Below are positions 39,427 through 48,402 of a DNA stretch of 64,000 nucleotides, one piece after another; position 1 is the first letter of the stretch, and the number at the start of each line of letters is the position of its first letter. Source of the stretch: Paenibacillus taichungensis (lineage in GTDB: Bacteria; Bacillota; Bacilli; Paenibacillales; Paenibacillaceae); NCBI RefSeq assembly GCF_013359905.1, contig NZ_JABMCC010000085.1:1-64000 (forward strand), in the 5' to 3' direction. A program made the translations under genes and the position numbers. The notes under the pieces are model-generated. The model saw nothing but the letters and a program-made list of their open reading frames with translations. It ran no database searches and was not told the DNA's origin.

Positions 39427-39560
39427 CCGTTTGTCACCGCCTTTAGTATTGAAGCGTGTCAAATTCAATTGCTCCGTGAAACTTTCCCTGAACATGCCAG
39501 CTTAGTATATGCCTAGCTTGTACGGAATATGTTTGTTCCATTCCAACTGTTGGCTAAAAA

Positions 39561-40847
39561 CTACAAATAGTTAAAAGGATTCACTGCTGTTCCATTATCA
39601 CGTACTTCAAAATGCAAATGCGGTCCAGTGGAGTTGCCTGTACTACCTGATTCAGCAATAATATCGCCACGGCTTACCGTGTCACCCTTGCTTACCTTAA
39701 ATCCACCTTCACGTAAATGACCGTAAAGCGTCCATAATCCGCCTCCATGGTCAACAATGACGGTGTAACCATATCCACTATACCATTCAGCCATGATGAC
39801 GATCCCGCCTGAAGCAGCATGAACGGACGTTCCTTGAGCAACAGCAAAGTCTACACCTGCATGCATTTTACCTACTTCACCCGTGATCGGGTGAATACGA
39901 GGTCCAAAACCGGAAGATACACGCGCACCTGATACTGGCATACCAAAGATGCCGTTACCACTGGAGTATGACGTGCTACTGCTGCTGCTGCTGTTGGAGC
40001 TAACCTTGGTCGCCGCCTTCGCAGCTGCCGCGGCACGTGCAGCTGCTGCTGCTTTTGCTTTGGCTGCCGCCGCCGCTTGCTGCTCACGCAATTTATTTTT
40101 CTCTTGCAGAAGGGCCGAACGTTTGCTGGCAATCTGCATCAATACGTCTTCCTGTTCTTGCGTCAGCTCTTCCGACTCTTCAATCTTAGCATCATAAGAA
40201 GCGAGAAGCACTTGCTTCTCCTGTTCCTTCTCATTCAATTGGGACTTACGCTGTTTCTTCTGCGCATACAGACTCTTGGCTTCTGCATATTGCACATCTA
40301 GTTCTGCTTTTTTGTCCACGACGAGCTGCTTGTCTTTTTTGTGTTCATCCAGCAAATGCTGGTCCTGATCCACAATCGTTTTCAGTGAATCGGCACGAGT
40401 CAAGAAATCAGAGAAGCTTGTGGAAGTTAACAACACATCGAGATAAGAAACGGCACCGTCTGTATACATCAGCCGTACACGCGATTCAAGTAATTTCTCT
40501 CTTGCAACGATACGTTCTTCTGCGGCTTGCAGATCTTTTTTCGTTGTCCGGAGATCTTCTTCCGTATTCTCAATCTGCAAGGATACGTTTGCCAGCTCAT
40601 CACTAACCACATTGATCTGCTCCATGACGACTTTCAAATAAGCATTGGTCTTGTTCTTGTAATGCTGGGCTTCCTTTTTATTGCTGGCAGCTTTTTGCTG
40701 CTCCTTTTTGGCCGAAGCCGCTTTGTTCTCCAGTTGCTGAATCTGCTGATCAATGTCGCTAATGCTACTCTTGGCATATCCGTCAGAAGGTTGAAGCGTC
40801 AAACTGGCCAATAACGTTAGAGCCAGCAGCGAAGCTGTTTTTTTCAA
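39561..40847 (-). CDS. EnvC/coiled-coil peptidoglycan hydrolase, M23 (LytM) family
   Basis: This protein of about 428 residues has a signal peptide, then a long coiled coil (about 35-255) like EnvC or PcsB, then a low-complexity Ala/Lys and Ser linker. The C-terminal M23 domain has intact zinc ligands: H-x3-D in MHAGVDFA and HLHFEV. In E. coli EnvC the same domain is degenerate and only activates amidases; here it should cut peptidoglycan itself. The likely start is TTG at 40847, seven bases after GGGGGA; the ATG at 40862 has a poor site. It follows ftsE-ftsX, so FtsEX probably controls it. Confidence 0.9.
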   Translation of the reverse strand: MKKTASLLALTLLASLTLQPSDGYAKSSISDIDQQIQQLENKAASAKKEQQKAASNKKEAQHYKNKTNAYLKVVMEQINVVSDELANVSLQIENTEEDLRTTKKDLQAAEERIVAREKLLESRVRLMYTDGAVSYLDVLLTSTSFSDFLTRADSLKTIVDQDQHLLDEHKKDKQLVVDKKAELDVQYAEAKSLYAQKKQRKSQLNEKEQEKQVLLASYDAKIEESEELTQEQEDVLMQIASKRSALLQEKNKLREQQAAAAAKAKAAAAARAAAAAKAATKVSSNSSSSSSTSYSSGNGIFGMPVSGARVSSGFGPRIHPITGEVGKMHAGVDFAVAQGTSVHAASGGIVIMAEWYSGYGYTVIVDHGGGLWTLYGHLREGGFKVSKGDTVSRGDIIAESGSTGNSTGPHLHFEVRDNGTAVNPFNYL

Positions 40848-41000
40848 AATGTGATCCCCCATCCTATGAATTCACAAGAAAGCAACCTGCACAGGTGGTG
40901 AACAGCATGTTCTGTGCTTTCTTTACACTAAAGACTCCGTCTTTACTACATATCGTCAAACAGTGTTCAGTTGTGAACCTGCTTTGCCATTCTTTTTCGA

Positions 41001-41918
41001 TTAAACGTTAAGAGATTTGCGGATGGACAATGTGCTTCCCAAAATACCAACCAGCACACCGAGTCCGATCAACAGTGTTCCAAACAGCAACCAAATATCA
41101 CCGAGTGGAATCAAATTAAGCATCTGCATAAATACATCCTGACCAATCGTGGCCATCAGGCGGCTGTAACCGAAGAACAGTACTGCTACCGTAATCGCCG
41201 AACCGATCAATCCAATCAATGCCCCTTCGACAAAGAAAGGCCAACGAATGAACGTGTTGGTTGCACCAACCAGTTTCATAATACCGATCTCCCGGCGCCG
41301 GGCCAGAATCGTTACGCGAATCGTATTCGAGATCAGGAACATGGACATTAACCCCAGTCCCCCAACAAAAATAAATCCGATATTACGGACAAGCTTCGTA
41401 AATTTGAACAATACTTCCACCGTTTCCTTGCCGTAGTTCACTTTCATGATCGGCTTCTCCGGGTGTTTATCGTTCAATGCTTCGATTTTTTGCGCCACAA
41501 AAGTGACGGTTTCCGGTTCAATGACCTCTACTTCAATGGTCTCCGGCAGTGGATTGTTATCCACATCGAAACCGCTCAGCACATTGTCTGCACTTTCTCC
41601 GAGACGTTCACGGAACTCCTTGAGTCCCTCTTCTTTGGAAACAAAACGAATTTCACTGACTTCAGGCATCGCACTGATTTCCTGCTCCAGCGTGTTACGC
41701 AGGTTCTCATCCACGTTCAGCTCAAGAAACGTACTGATCTCGACCTGACTGTCCACCTGGTTGGCCATGGAATTCACATTAAGCACCAGCAGCATGAACA
41801 CGCCCAGAATGAGCAATGACACGATAATGGACATGATGGAGGCCACGGACATCCAGCCGTTGCGGAATACGTTTTTGAATCCCTCCCGCAAATGGCGCAA
41901 GAGAGTACTAAAATTCAT
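41001..41918 (-). CDS. ftsX: Cell division protein FtsX
   Basis: This 305-residue permease-like protein has four membrane helices (about 22-45, 178-200, 228-250 and 273-295) and an extracytoplasmic loop after the first. With FtsE it transmits ATP hydrolysis to a cell-wall hydrolase outside the membrane. The N-terminus [19 protein letters not shown] is typical. The ATG overlaps the ftsE stop by eleven bases and has AGAGGGGAG seven bases upstream. The M23 hydrolase downstream is the natural partner. Confidence 0.95.
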   Translation of the reverse strand: MNFSTLLRHLREGFKNVFRNGWMSVASIMSIIVSLLILGVFMLLVLNVNSMANQVDSQVEISTFLELNVDENLRNTLEQEISAMPEVSEIRFVSKEEGLKEFRERLGESADNVLSGFDVDNNPLPETIEVEVIEPETVTFVAQKIEALNDKHPEKPIMKVNYGKETVEVLFKFTKLVRNIGFIFVGGLGLMSMFLISNTIRVTILARRREIGIMKLVGATNTFIRWPFFVEGALIGLIGSAITVAVLFFGYSRLMATIGQDVFMQMLNLIPLGDIWLLFGTLLIGLGVLVGILGSTLSIRKSLNV

Positions 41919-42630
41919 AACCGTACTCCCCTCTCATCTGATCCCGTACAATCTGTCCCCGTTCAATGGCAATAACCCGTTTACGCATCGTATTAACGAT
42001 ATCCTTGTTGTGGGTCGCCATGACAATAGTGGTTCCGCGGAAATTAATCTCATCCAGCAGCTGCATAATGCCCCATGACGTCTCCGGGTCAAGGTTACCC
42101 GTAGGCTCGTCCGCAATAATAACAGACGGATTGTTCACGATGGCACGTGCGATGGCAATACGCTGCTGTTCCCCACCCGACAACTGTGAAGGTTCACGAT
42201 TCGCCTTGCTGCGCAATCCAACCAGATCAAGCACTTCCATCACTCGTTTCTTAATGTGACGCTTCGGTGCTTCAATAACTTCCATGGCAAATGCCACATT
42301 CTCAAATGCCGTCATGCGTGGCAGCAACCTGAAATCCTGGAACACAACGCCGATATTCCGGCGTACGTAAGGAATTTTGCGTGGCTTTAACTTTCCGATA
42401 TTAAATCCGTTAATGGATATTTGTCCTTTGGTCGGAACTTCTTCCCTGTACATCAATTTCATAAATGTCGATTTGCCTGCGCCGGACGGACCGACGATAT
42501 AGACAAATTCATTGCGGTCGATCTTCACCGACACCCCTTGTAATGCGTGGGTACCATTGGCGTAGGTCTTCCACACGTCCTGCATTTCTATCACATCATC
42601 ACTTCCCGTTGCATAGTTAGCCATTATCAT
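41908..42630 (-). CDS. ftsE: Cell division ATP-binding protein FtsE
   Basis: This 240-residue ABC ATPase has Walker [11 protein letters not shown], signature [14 protein letters not shown], Walker [12 protein letters not shown] and the switch region ATHNKD. It energises FtsX. The N-terminus is slightly longer than in Bacillus (about 12 residues before the ABC domain). A weak CGGGAT site precedes the ATG at 42630; a second methionine at residue 3 is equally possible. It is the first gene of ftsE-ftsX-M23-ctpB, divergent from the VanW gene. Confidence 0.96.
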   Translation of the reverse strand: MIMANYATGSDDVIEMQDVWKTYANGTHALQGVSVKIDRNEFVYIVGPSGAGKSTFMKLMYREEVPTKGQISINGFNIGKLKPRKIPYVRRNIGVVFQDFRLLPRMTAFENVAFAMEVIEAPKRHIKKRVMEVLDLVGLRSKANREPSQLSGGEQQRIAIARAIVNNPSVIIADEPTGNLDPETSWGIMQLLDEINFRGTTIVMATHNKDIVNTMRKRVIAIERGQIVRDQMRGEYGYEF

Positions 42631-42736
42631 TTCGACACAATCCCGGCATTTCCTTTAAAAAGACCTGAATTTCATCAGGGAAAATCCATTTCACCCCTTT
42701 TTCGATGGTGAAGCATGGATTCATATGAATTTTATT

Positions 42737-42752
42737 GTAACAAATTTGTTAC
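42737..42752. promoter_or_regulatory. Perfect 16-bp palindrome between ftsE and the VanW gene
   Basis: GTAACAAATTTGTTAC is a perfect palindrome in the 216-base divergent gap. The half-site GTAACA/TGTTAC also forms the dyad in the yhbD promoter (48211-48228), with spacing of 4 here and 6 there. It may bind a dimeric regulator; none is identified. Confidence 0.4.
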
Positions 42753-42846
42753 CTATTGAGTACCCGAAAGTTTTCCATCATTGGATCATATATATGGAAA
42801 GTGTTACGAAATGCGGAACAACAGAAGTACAAAGGAGCGTTCGGAT

Positions 42847-44280
42847 ATGAAAAAAATACATTTGATGGTCATTGCACTGTTCTCCATCCTTTTAATCGGT
42901 TCCGCGTCCTATGGATTGCTGTATATGTACGTGAACCAACCCGCGCTACCAGAAGGTGTACGTGTTGGGGAGTGGTCGGTTGAGGGCGTGAATCGCAAGG
43001 AAGTTCTACCAGCACTGGATGAACGATTAAAACAAATGGAAGCATGGCCAATTACCCTGGAGGTTGACGATCCTACACCAAAAACATTGATGTTCACCGC
43101 CGCCCAGACAGGCGCCAGCTACAGTGCTGACGACTTCCGGACAGCTGTGCAGCAACTGGATGAAGGCAATCTGTGGGAGCGCGCTTATGCCCGATATCAC
43201 TTCATTAAGGAGTGGTCCCTCAAGCTGACGTATAATTCAAAATCACTAAGAGAGCATCTTACCCCTGCCTGGGAAAAGGAAACCTTCGGTACACCCGCGA
43301 ACGCTGTTCGCCGCATTACCGCAAGTGACAAGGTCCAGTACATCCCGGAAAAGGGCGTCCGCCGGATCGCCTGGGATGAACTCGCGAGCCTGATGCAGGC
43401 TAAACTGCACCGGGATTTCACTCCACTGGACCATGATGCAAAGCCAAACCCGCTGTTGATTCAGCTGCCGTTGTATACGCTGCAACCCGAAGTGACTCTC
43501 GATTCGCTGCGCCAAGAGGGAATTGACCGAAAGATCATTCAGTTCTCCACTGGCCTTGGAAACAGCAGTGCAGGCCGGATACATAACGTCAGCGCAGCAG
43601 CGCAAGCCGTTAACGGCATGATTTTGCCGCCAAATGGTACTTTTGATTATGAGAAGGTCATTAAGAAGGCCGAGGAAGACTATGGTTTCCGGGAAGCCCC
43701 GGTTATCGTGAATGGGCAACTGACCCCCGGTATTGGGGGCGGTATCTGCCAGGTATCGAGTACGGTTTACAATGCAGCCCTGTTGACCGGACTGGACATC
43801 GTAGAACGCCGCAACCACTCCTTGCCCGTCAAATATTTGCCGAAGGGACTGGATGCCACGTTTGCCTCAGGTTCCATCAATTTTCGGTTCAAAAACAATA
43901 CTGGCAAGTCCCTGCTCATTCATGCCAAAGTGGAAGGTGGAAGCTTAACGGTCAAATTTTTCGGCACCTTCCCGGAGAACGTCAGTTATGCACTGGAATC
44001 CCGTACAATTGAGACATTAAGTGCTCCCGTGAAATATGTATCGAGCAACGTACTGCCTGACGGTGCTCAGCAGGTGCTCCAGAACGGTCAACCTGGATAT
44101 ATTGTAGAGACGATGCGCACCAAAAAGGTGGATGGTAAAATCGTCGAATCCAAGACCATTACACGTGACACATACAAAGCCCAGAATCGCCTGATTGCCC
44201 GCTCTGGTCATACTAACCTGCCTGATCCCAAGGAGCCTTCTGTCGTAGAAGATGGCATCAGCGACACGAAACAGCCTTAA
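42847..44280 (+). CDS. VanW family protein with G5 domain
   Basis: This 477-residue protein has an N-terminal membrane helix (about 5-27) and extracytoplasmic bulk. A central beta region (about 40-220) is followed by the VanW domain, whose core reads ILPPNGTFDYEKVIKKAEED and PGIGGGICQVSSTVYNAAL (near 285-320). A C-terminal G5 domain is seen at 385-455. It resembles Bacillus YoaR. VanW proteins occur near vancomycin-resistance genes, but their biochemical role is unknown; a cell-wall link fits this neighbourhood. ATG at 42847 has AAAGGAG nine bases upstream; a longer frame from 42781 lacks one. Confidence 0.9.
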   Translation: MKKIHLMVIALFSILLIGSASYGLLYMYVNQPALPEGVRVGEWSVEGVNRKEVLPALDERLKQMEAWPITLEVDDPTPKTLMFTAAQTGASYSADDFRTAVQQLDEGNLWERAYARYHFIKEWSLKLTYNSKSLREHLTPAWEKETFGTPANAVRRITASDKVQYIPEKGVRRIAWDELASLMQAKLHRDFTPLDHDAKPNPLLIQLPLYTLQPEVTLDSLRQEGIDRKIIQFSTGLGNSSAGRIHNVSAAAQAVNGMILPPNGTFDYEKVIKKAEEDYGFREAPVIVNGQLTPGIGGGICQVSSTVYNAALLTGLDIVERRNHSLPVKYLPKGLDATFASGSINFRFKNNTGKSLLIHAKVEGGSLTVKFFGTFPENVSYALESRTIETLSAPVKYVSSNVLPDGAQQVLQNGQPGYIVETMRTKKVDGKIVESKTITRDTYKAQNRLIARSGHTNLPDPKEPSVVEDGISDTKQP

Positions 44281-44347
44281 TCTTACTTTCACATGCGTGC
44301 ACATGGATAGGATAGGCTCAACTCAGCAAACGTAATAACAAATAGAA

Positions 44348-44407
44348 AAAGACACATCTCCTGTTCCCCATTCTGGGTCCCTTGAGAGATGTGTCTTTGG
44401 ATTATTT
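44348..44407. terminator. Bidirectional terminator, VanW gene/MFS gene
   Basis: AAAGACACATCTC (44348-44360) pairs with GAGATGTGTCTTT (44395-44407) between convergent genes; the loop has a small GGGTCCC/CCCC helix possibility. Confidence 0.82.
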
Positions 44408-44443
44408 TACAGATACATATTAGGTTTGATTAGACTGATACCT

Positions 44444-46003
44444 TTAATGTCCGCCTGTGTACTCTTTCTGCTCCTCGCCGATAACCATCTTCTCATTACC
44501 CATAAAGAAAGCAGCAATCAACGCGAGTGCGGCCGGGATCGCAGCCCAGGCAAAGAGCTGCACGATGGATGAAGACAACGCATGCGTAATGGTGTCCAGC
44601 ACCTGAGGCGGAATCGCCTTTCTCAGCTCTGGCGACAGCAGCGCATGTGGATCGCTCAGATCCACTCCCTGAGGCATACCGCCTGCAGGAGCACCAGCGC
44701 CACCCGCTTCTGCCGCTGATCCGGCGAGGGCATCATTCATTTTTCGCGTAAATACCTGGCTCTGCACGATACCAAAAATCGTAATGCCCATCGTCATCCC
44801 AAGCGAACGCAGGAAGTTAAGTGTGGAGCTTGCTGCTCCGCGTCTTTGCGGTTCAAACGCGTTCATGGCTGCATTGCTGAGTACCGAGAATGACGCCCCG
44901 ACACCGAGTCCAATCATCACCATGAATATACGTATCGTCCATAGAGACGAAGTTTCATCCAGCGTTGTCAGCAATCCAAGACCAACCACCAGCAACGCCA
45001 GCGTAGGAATCATAATGTTGCGATATTTGATTTTGGTCATCAGTACCCCACCCATGGAAGCCGTCACAACGGACCCCAGCATCATTGGCAATAATACGAG
45101 ACCAGAATTGGTCGCTTTGCCACCGAGTACCCCCTGGATGAAGATTGGAATATACACGGATGCGGTAATAAACGCCGCACCACTGAACATGCCAATAACG
45201 TTACTGGACCAGTACACCCGGTTGCGGAACATGCCGAAGGAGATAATGGGTTCCTTGGCTCTCGTTTCTGCAAACAGGAAGAGCAATGCTAGCACCACGA
45301 ATCCGGCAAACAAACCGAGGATCTGCCACGAGCCCCAAGCATACGTTTTGCCGCCCAGTTCAAGCCCGAAGATGAGAAAGACTACCGCACCAATCAGTGT
45401 GATTGCACCCAGCCAGTCAATCTGTTGGGATTGATGCTGATGGGATTCTTTGTAGAAAAATGCAATAAACACAAACGCGATCAGACCAAGCGGCAGGTTG
45501 ATATAAAATACCCATTCCCATGTCGCATACTGCGTAATGTAAGCACCCAGCAGTGGACCAAATACACTAGATAATCCAAACACGGCTCCGAACAGACCGC
45601 CCAATTTACCCCGTGATTCCGGTGCGACCACATCAAACATGATTGTAAAGGCAATCGGCACCAATGCACCTGCACCAATACCTTGAATAGCTCTGTACAT
45701 CGTCAGCTCAACGATTGATGTTGCCGTTCCACATAATGCAGATCCGAGCATAAATACCAGTATTCCGAAAACAAAAAACTTCTTCCGTCCATACATGTCG
45801 GATAACTTACCGAAGATTGGCATACCCGCCATCTCGGCCACCATGTAAGCGGAGGTCACCCAGACGAACTTGTCGAGCCCACCCAGCTTCCCGACAATGT
45901 CGCCCATCGCTGTTGCCACGATGGTATTGTCCATCGAAGCCATCAGTATGCTTAGCAGTAACCCTGCCAGCACCAATCCAATATTATTTTTACGTGTAGC
46001 CAT
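44444..46003 (-). CDS. MFS multidrug exporter, DHA2 (EmrB/QacA) family
   Basis: This 519-residue transporter has about 14 predicted membrane helices. It shows the DHA2 signatures MDNTIVATAMGDI in helix 1 (motif D1) and GKLSDMYGRKKFF (motif A) between helices 2 and 3, and motif C-like GLSSVFGPLLGAYI. Such proton antiporters export drugs, dyes or metabolites; the substrate is not readable. A glycine/alanine-rich loop lies near residue 425. ATG at 46003 lies ten bases after GGGAGAG; an in-frame TTG three codons earlier is too close to that site. No local regulator is seen. Confidence 0.93.
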   Translation of the reverse strand: MATRKNNIGLVLAGLLLSILMASMDNTIVATAMGDIVGKLGGLDKFVWVTSAYMVAEMAGMPIFGKLSDMYGRKKFFVFGILVFMLGSALCGTATSIVELTMYRAIQGIGAGALVPIAFTIMFDVVAPESRGKLGGLFGAVFGLSSVFGPLLGAYITQYATWEWVFYINLPLGLIAFVFIAFFYKESHQHQSQQIDWLGAITLIGAVVFLIFGLELGGKTYAWGSWQILGLFAGFVVLALLFLFAETRAKEPIISFGMFRNRVYWSSNVIGMFSGAAFITASVYIPIFIQGVLGGKATNSGLVLLPMMLGSVVTASMGGVLMTKIKYRNIMIPTLALLVVGLGLLTTLDETSSLWTIRIFMVMIGLGVGASFSVLSNAAMNAFEPQRRGAASSTLNFLRSLGMTMGITIFGIVQSQVFTRKMNDALAGSAAEAGGAGAPAGGMPQGVDLSDPHALLSPELRKAIPPQVLDTITHALSSSIVQLFAWAAIPAALALIAAFFMGNEKMVIGEEQKEYTGGH

Positions 46004-46076
46004 TCTACTCAATCTCTCCCATTCACATCCGATTCATATGACTGAATTAGTATATCCGAAAAGTTACGGCGGATAA

Positions 46077-46781
46077 TCAGTCCAAGGACCGATTGCTTTG
46101 CACCAAAACTTCCGATTGCGGATGAATTTGCAGAGAAGAGCGGTATTCCACTGTACCAATCCGGCAGCCTGGGCCAATTTTTATTTTATCTCCTCGCACA
46201 ACCTCGGCCTCCGTGTTCTCAAGTTCAATTTCGTCGCCTTCGATCAGATCGGCCTTGAGAATAGACTTGTTACCAGTGAACAAACCTTCCAGCAGTTTTC
46301 CCCGCGAATTCTTCACTGAAATGATGGAACCGCCCATTTCCTTGACCTCGGATGGACCCATAATTTTAAGTGTCATACTTTCGGCACTGAGCATACCCGT
46401 TATCGTAAAACGGCCATTCAACTTCATATTCTCCACCTGACAATCACCTGATACATGAAGCTCGCCTACCACTTTCATATGTTCAGCTTTTGCATACAGG
46501 TTAGAAGCATGATTGTCTTCCTGCTCATCGGAACCAACAGCAGACCGCTCTTTCAAGGTAAGGGTTCCCGTAATTTTGATATCGGTTGATTCAAGAGATC
46601 CATATATAACGGATGTGCCGGTGCATTTGAATTGATCACAGAACAGATTATCGTTAAATGAGGAATCTCCCACTACCTTGACCTTGCCGTACACACCGCC
46701 AGAAGAACTGCCGTCGCCGATGATGCTAATGTCATGCTTTTTATCCAATGAACCAGCAAAATGGTTATTCAAATCGATCAC
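46077..46781 (-). CDS. bacF: Bactofilin-like polymer-forming protein BacF (YhbF-like)
   Basis: This 234-residue beta-helix protein is built of short hydrophobic-alternating repeats (KVKVVGDSSF, STDIKITGTLTL, HMKVVGELHVSGD, NMKLNGRFTITG). It matches the polymer-forming cytoskeletal (bactofilin) family. The Bacillus pair BacE/BacF is needed for flagellar hook and basal-body assembly. Start is GTG at 46781, eight bases after GGAGAG; a TTG at 46802 lies upstream of that site. bacE lies just upstream with closely similar C-terminal sequence (LIEGDEI-LE-TEA), so the two are paralogues and probably copolymerise. Confidence 0.85.
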   Translation of the reverse strand: MIDLNNHFAGSLDKKHDISIIGDGSSSGGVYGKVKVVGDSSFNDNLFCDQFKCTGTSVIYGSLESTDIKITGTLTLKERSAVGSDEQEDNHASNLYAKAEHMKVVGELHVSGDCQVENMKLNGRFTITGMLSAESMTLKIMGPSEVKEMGGSIISVKNSRGKLLEGLFTGNKSILKADLIEGDEIELENTEAEVVRGDKIKIGPGCRIGTVEYRSSLQIHPQSEVLVQSNRSLD

Positions 46782-46817
46782 ATCCCTTTCTCTCCAGGTC
46801 AAAACTTAAATTAAAAT

Positions 46818-47543
46818 TTAAATCCGCTGACTGCTGCCCACCTTGGCGTCTGGATCAACCTCTAGTTCACCCGAATATTCGACCAACCTGATGTTACAGC
46901 CACGACCGATATGAACCTTGCTGCCACGAACAATATCAGCCTCGGTATCTTCCAGCACGATTTCATCCCCCTCAATCAAGGATGTCTTGAAGGATGGGGT
47001 ACCGCCCAGGCCAATACTTTTCCAAAAACCAGTCTGTTCCTTACGCCGAATATCAATGCGTTCCCCGCCAATCTCTCTCGCCGAAGAAGATGTATGCAGC
47101 CTGATCTCTACCGTTCCGGCATTCAGAAAGCCACTAATTTTAATATTGCCCTGTACGTTCAAAGACTCACATTGTACGTCGCCTTCAATATCGATCACGC
47201 CACCAATATCAATGCGTTCCCCATCAACCCGTCCACGAACAGTACATTTCCCGTTGACTTCGAGCTCAGGGCTTCGGAGGTCTCCGTTAATGGTTGTCAA
47301 GCCATCCACACGAACACGAGAACTAATCAAGGGGCCGTTCAGCGTGCACATACCGTTGATCGTTGCACTCTCAGAGCTCAAAGCACCGTGCATCTTCAAT
47401 GTTCCATTCACATTCATGGAGGTACAGTCCAGGTTACCGTTTACTTTAGCCATGCCATCGATAGATACCCGGTGAAAATTCCCGCCTGCCGTTTGGCTCA
47501 TGCCCGCTACGTTCAGATCATTGCGCAAATTACGTTCCTCCAT
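46818..47543 (-). CDS. bacE: Bactofilin-like polymer-forming protein BacE (YhbE-like)
   Basis: This 241-residue beta-helix protein has about ten repeats around the pattern V-x-G-x-L/M-x-C (RVSIDGMAKVNGNLDCTSM, TINGMCTLNGPL, RVDGLTTINGDLRS, ELEVNGKCTVRGRV). Its C-terminal segment resembles that of BacF. AAGGAGAGG lies before the ATG. The gene sits between yhbD and bacF with gaps of only 14 and 36 bases. Order and content match the Bacillus subtilis yhbD-yhbE-yhbF operon. A cytoplasmic scaffold role is inferred from the family. Confidence 0.87.
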   Translation of the reverse strand: MEERNLRNDLNVAGMSQTAGGNFHRVSIDGMAKVNGNLDCTSMNVNGTLKMHGALSSESATINGMCTLNGPLISSRVRVDGLTTINGDLRSPELEVNGKCTVRGRVDGERIDIGGVIDIEGDVQCESLNVQGNIKISGFLNAGTVEIRLHTSSSAREIGGERIDIRRKEQTGFWKSIGLGGTPSFKTSLIEGDEIVLEDTEADIVRGSKVHIGRGCNIRLVEYSGELEVDPDAKVGSSQRI

Positions 47544-47557
47544 ATATGATCCTCTCC

Positions 47558-48181
47558 TTATCCCAATTTGAGTTTTAACTCTTCCATGAACATCCCCATC
47601 GACTGCCTGAGAACGACCTTCACACCATTATCAAAATAAAGCTCTGTTCCTGCTGTTACCAGCATGAACGAAGGGACACCCATCTTGCGAATAAGCACCA
47701 GTTCGCTTGGTTTGCCTGTGAAACGATAATAATGCTCGGACATGACATCGATCAGCAGCGTACCCTCCTGGCGGGTAACATCTCCGCTCATTAGCAGCTT
47801 ATCAAGTACATAAAGCATCATGATCTGCTCCAAAGCATACAACGGCCGCTCCCCGCCTGCTTCTTTCAACAGCTCAAGCGAAATGTTCGAAACAATGTTT
47901 CGCTCTAACAGCTGTTGAGCGGACATTTCCACTTCACCCAAAGTTGGTGAAAACACATCTGCCAGTTCATCCAGCGACAAGCCGTCTTTCATATTGAGAA
48001 TCTTGTCAATCCGCAGTAAAATCTGTTGTTTTGGAAAAAAAGTTTCTTGTCCCGTATAGGACGACTTCCGAATAAACCATTCCTCCGGAATGAGATTCTT
48101 CCGCTTCCAGCGGTACAACTGGCCGTAGGAGATACCCGTCAGGTCCAGCAATTCTTTTTTGGAGATCAAATCATCCGTCAT
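47558..48181 (-). CDS. yhbD: YhbD-like MerR-type HTH protein (DUF4004)
   Basis: This 207-residue protein begins with a MerR-like winged helix (SKKELLDLTGISYGQLYRWKRKNLIP, residues 6-31 in two halves). A second part of about 130 residues has no obvious ligand motif. It is the first gene of yhbD-bacE-bacF, as in Bacillus. ATG at 48181 lies seven bases after AAAGGGGG; the frame is open another 44 codons upstream, but those cross the promoter. A dyad inside its own promoter suggests autoregulation. The function of YhbD in Bacillus is not established to my knowledge. Confidence 0.83.
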   Translation of the reverse strand: MTDDLISKKELLDLTGISYGQLYRWKRKNLIPEEWFIRKSSYTGQETFFPKQQILLRIDKILNMKDGLSLDELADVFSPTLGEVEMSAQQLLERNIVSNISLELLKEAGGERPLYALEQIMMLYVLDKLLMSGDVTRQEGTLLIDVMSEHYYRFTGKPSELVLIRKMGVPSFMLVTAGTELYFDNGVKVVLRQSMGMFMEELKLKLG

Positions 48182-48207
48182 ATATGGTCCCCCTTTGTGT
48201 TGAAAAC

Positions 48208-48236
48208 AGTGTAACATAACATTGTTACGTTGTAAA
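48208..48236 (-). promoter_or_regulatory. yhbD promoter with dyad in the spacer
   Basis: On the minus strand TTTACA (48231-48236), a 17-base spacer and TACACT (48208-48213) precede yhbD by about 27 bases. The dyad GTAACA-N6-TGTTAC (48211-48228) fills the space between the two elements, the position where MerR-family proteins bind. Classical MerR promoters have a 19-20 base spacer, so activation by distortion is not assured. Confidence 0.6.
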
Positions 48237-48402
48237 TAAGGTGAATAACTAGTTGTGAATTTCTTATTATTGCAATGAAAAGACTTTGCGTATAACCTGT
48301 TTATTATAGACACTATGGAACCATTATGGATTCAGATCCCATCCTATTGAATCGGGTCAGAACACATCGTTAATGGACTTATGAAAGGGGTTTCTCATAT
48401 AT

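Noticed and set aside
48182..48313. Longer N-terminus for YhbD
   Set aside because: The added 44 codons cross the promoter and dyad, and the shorter start has a strong ribosome-binding site.
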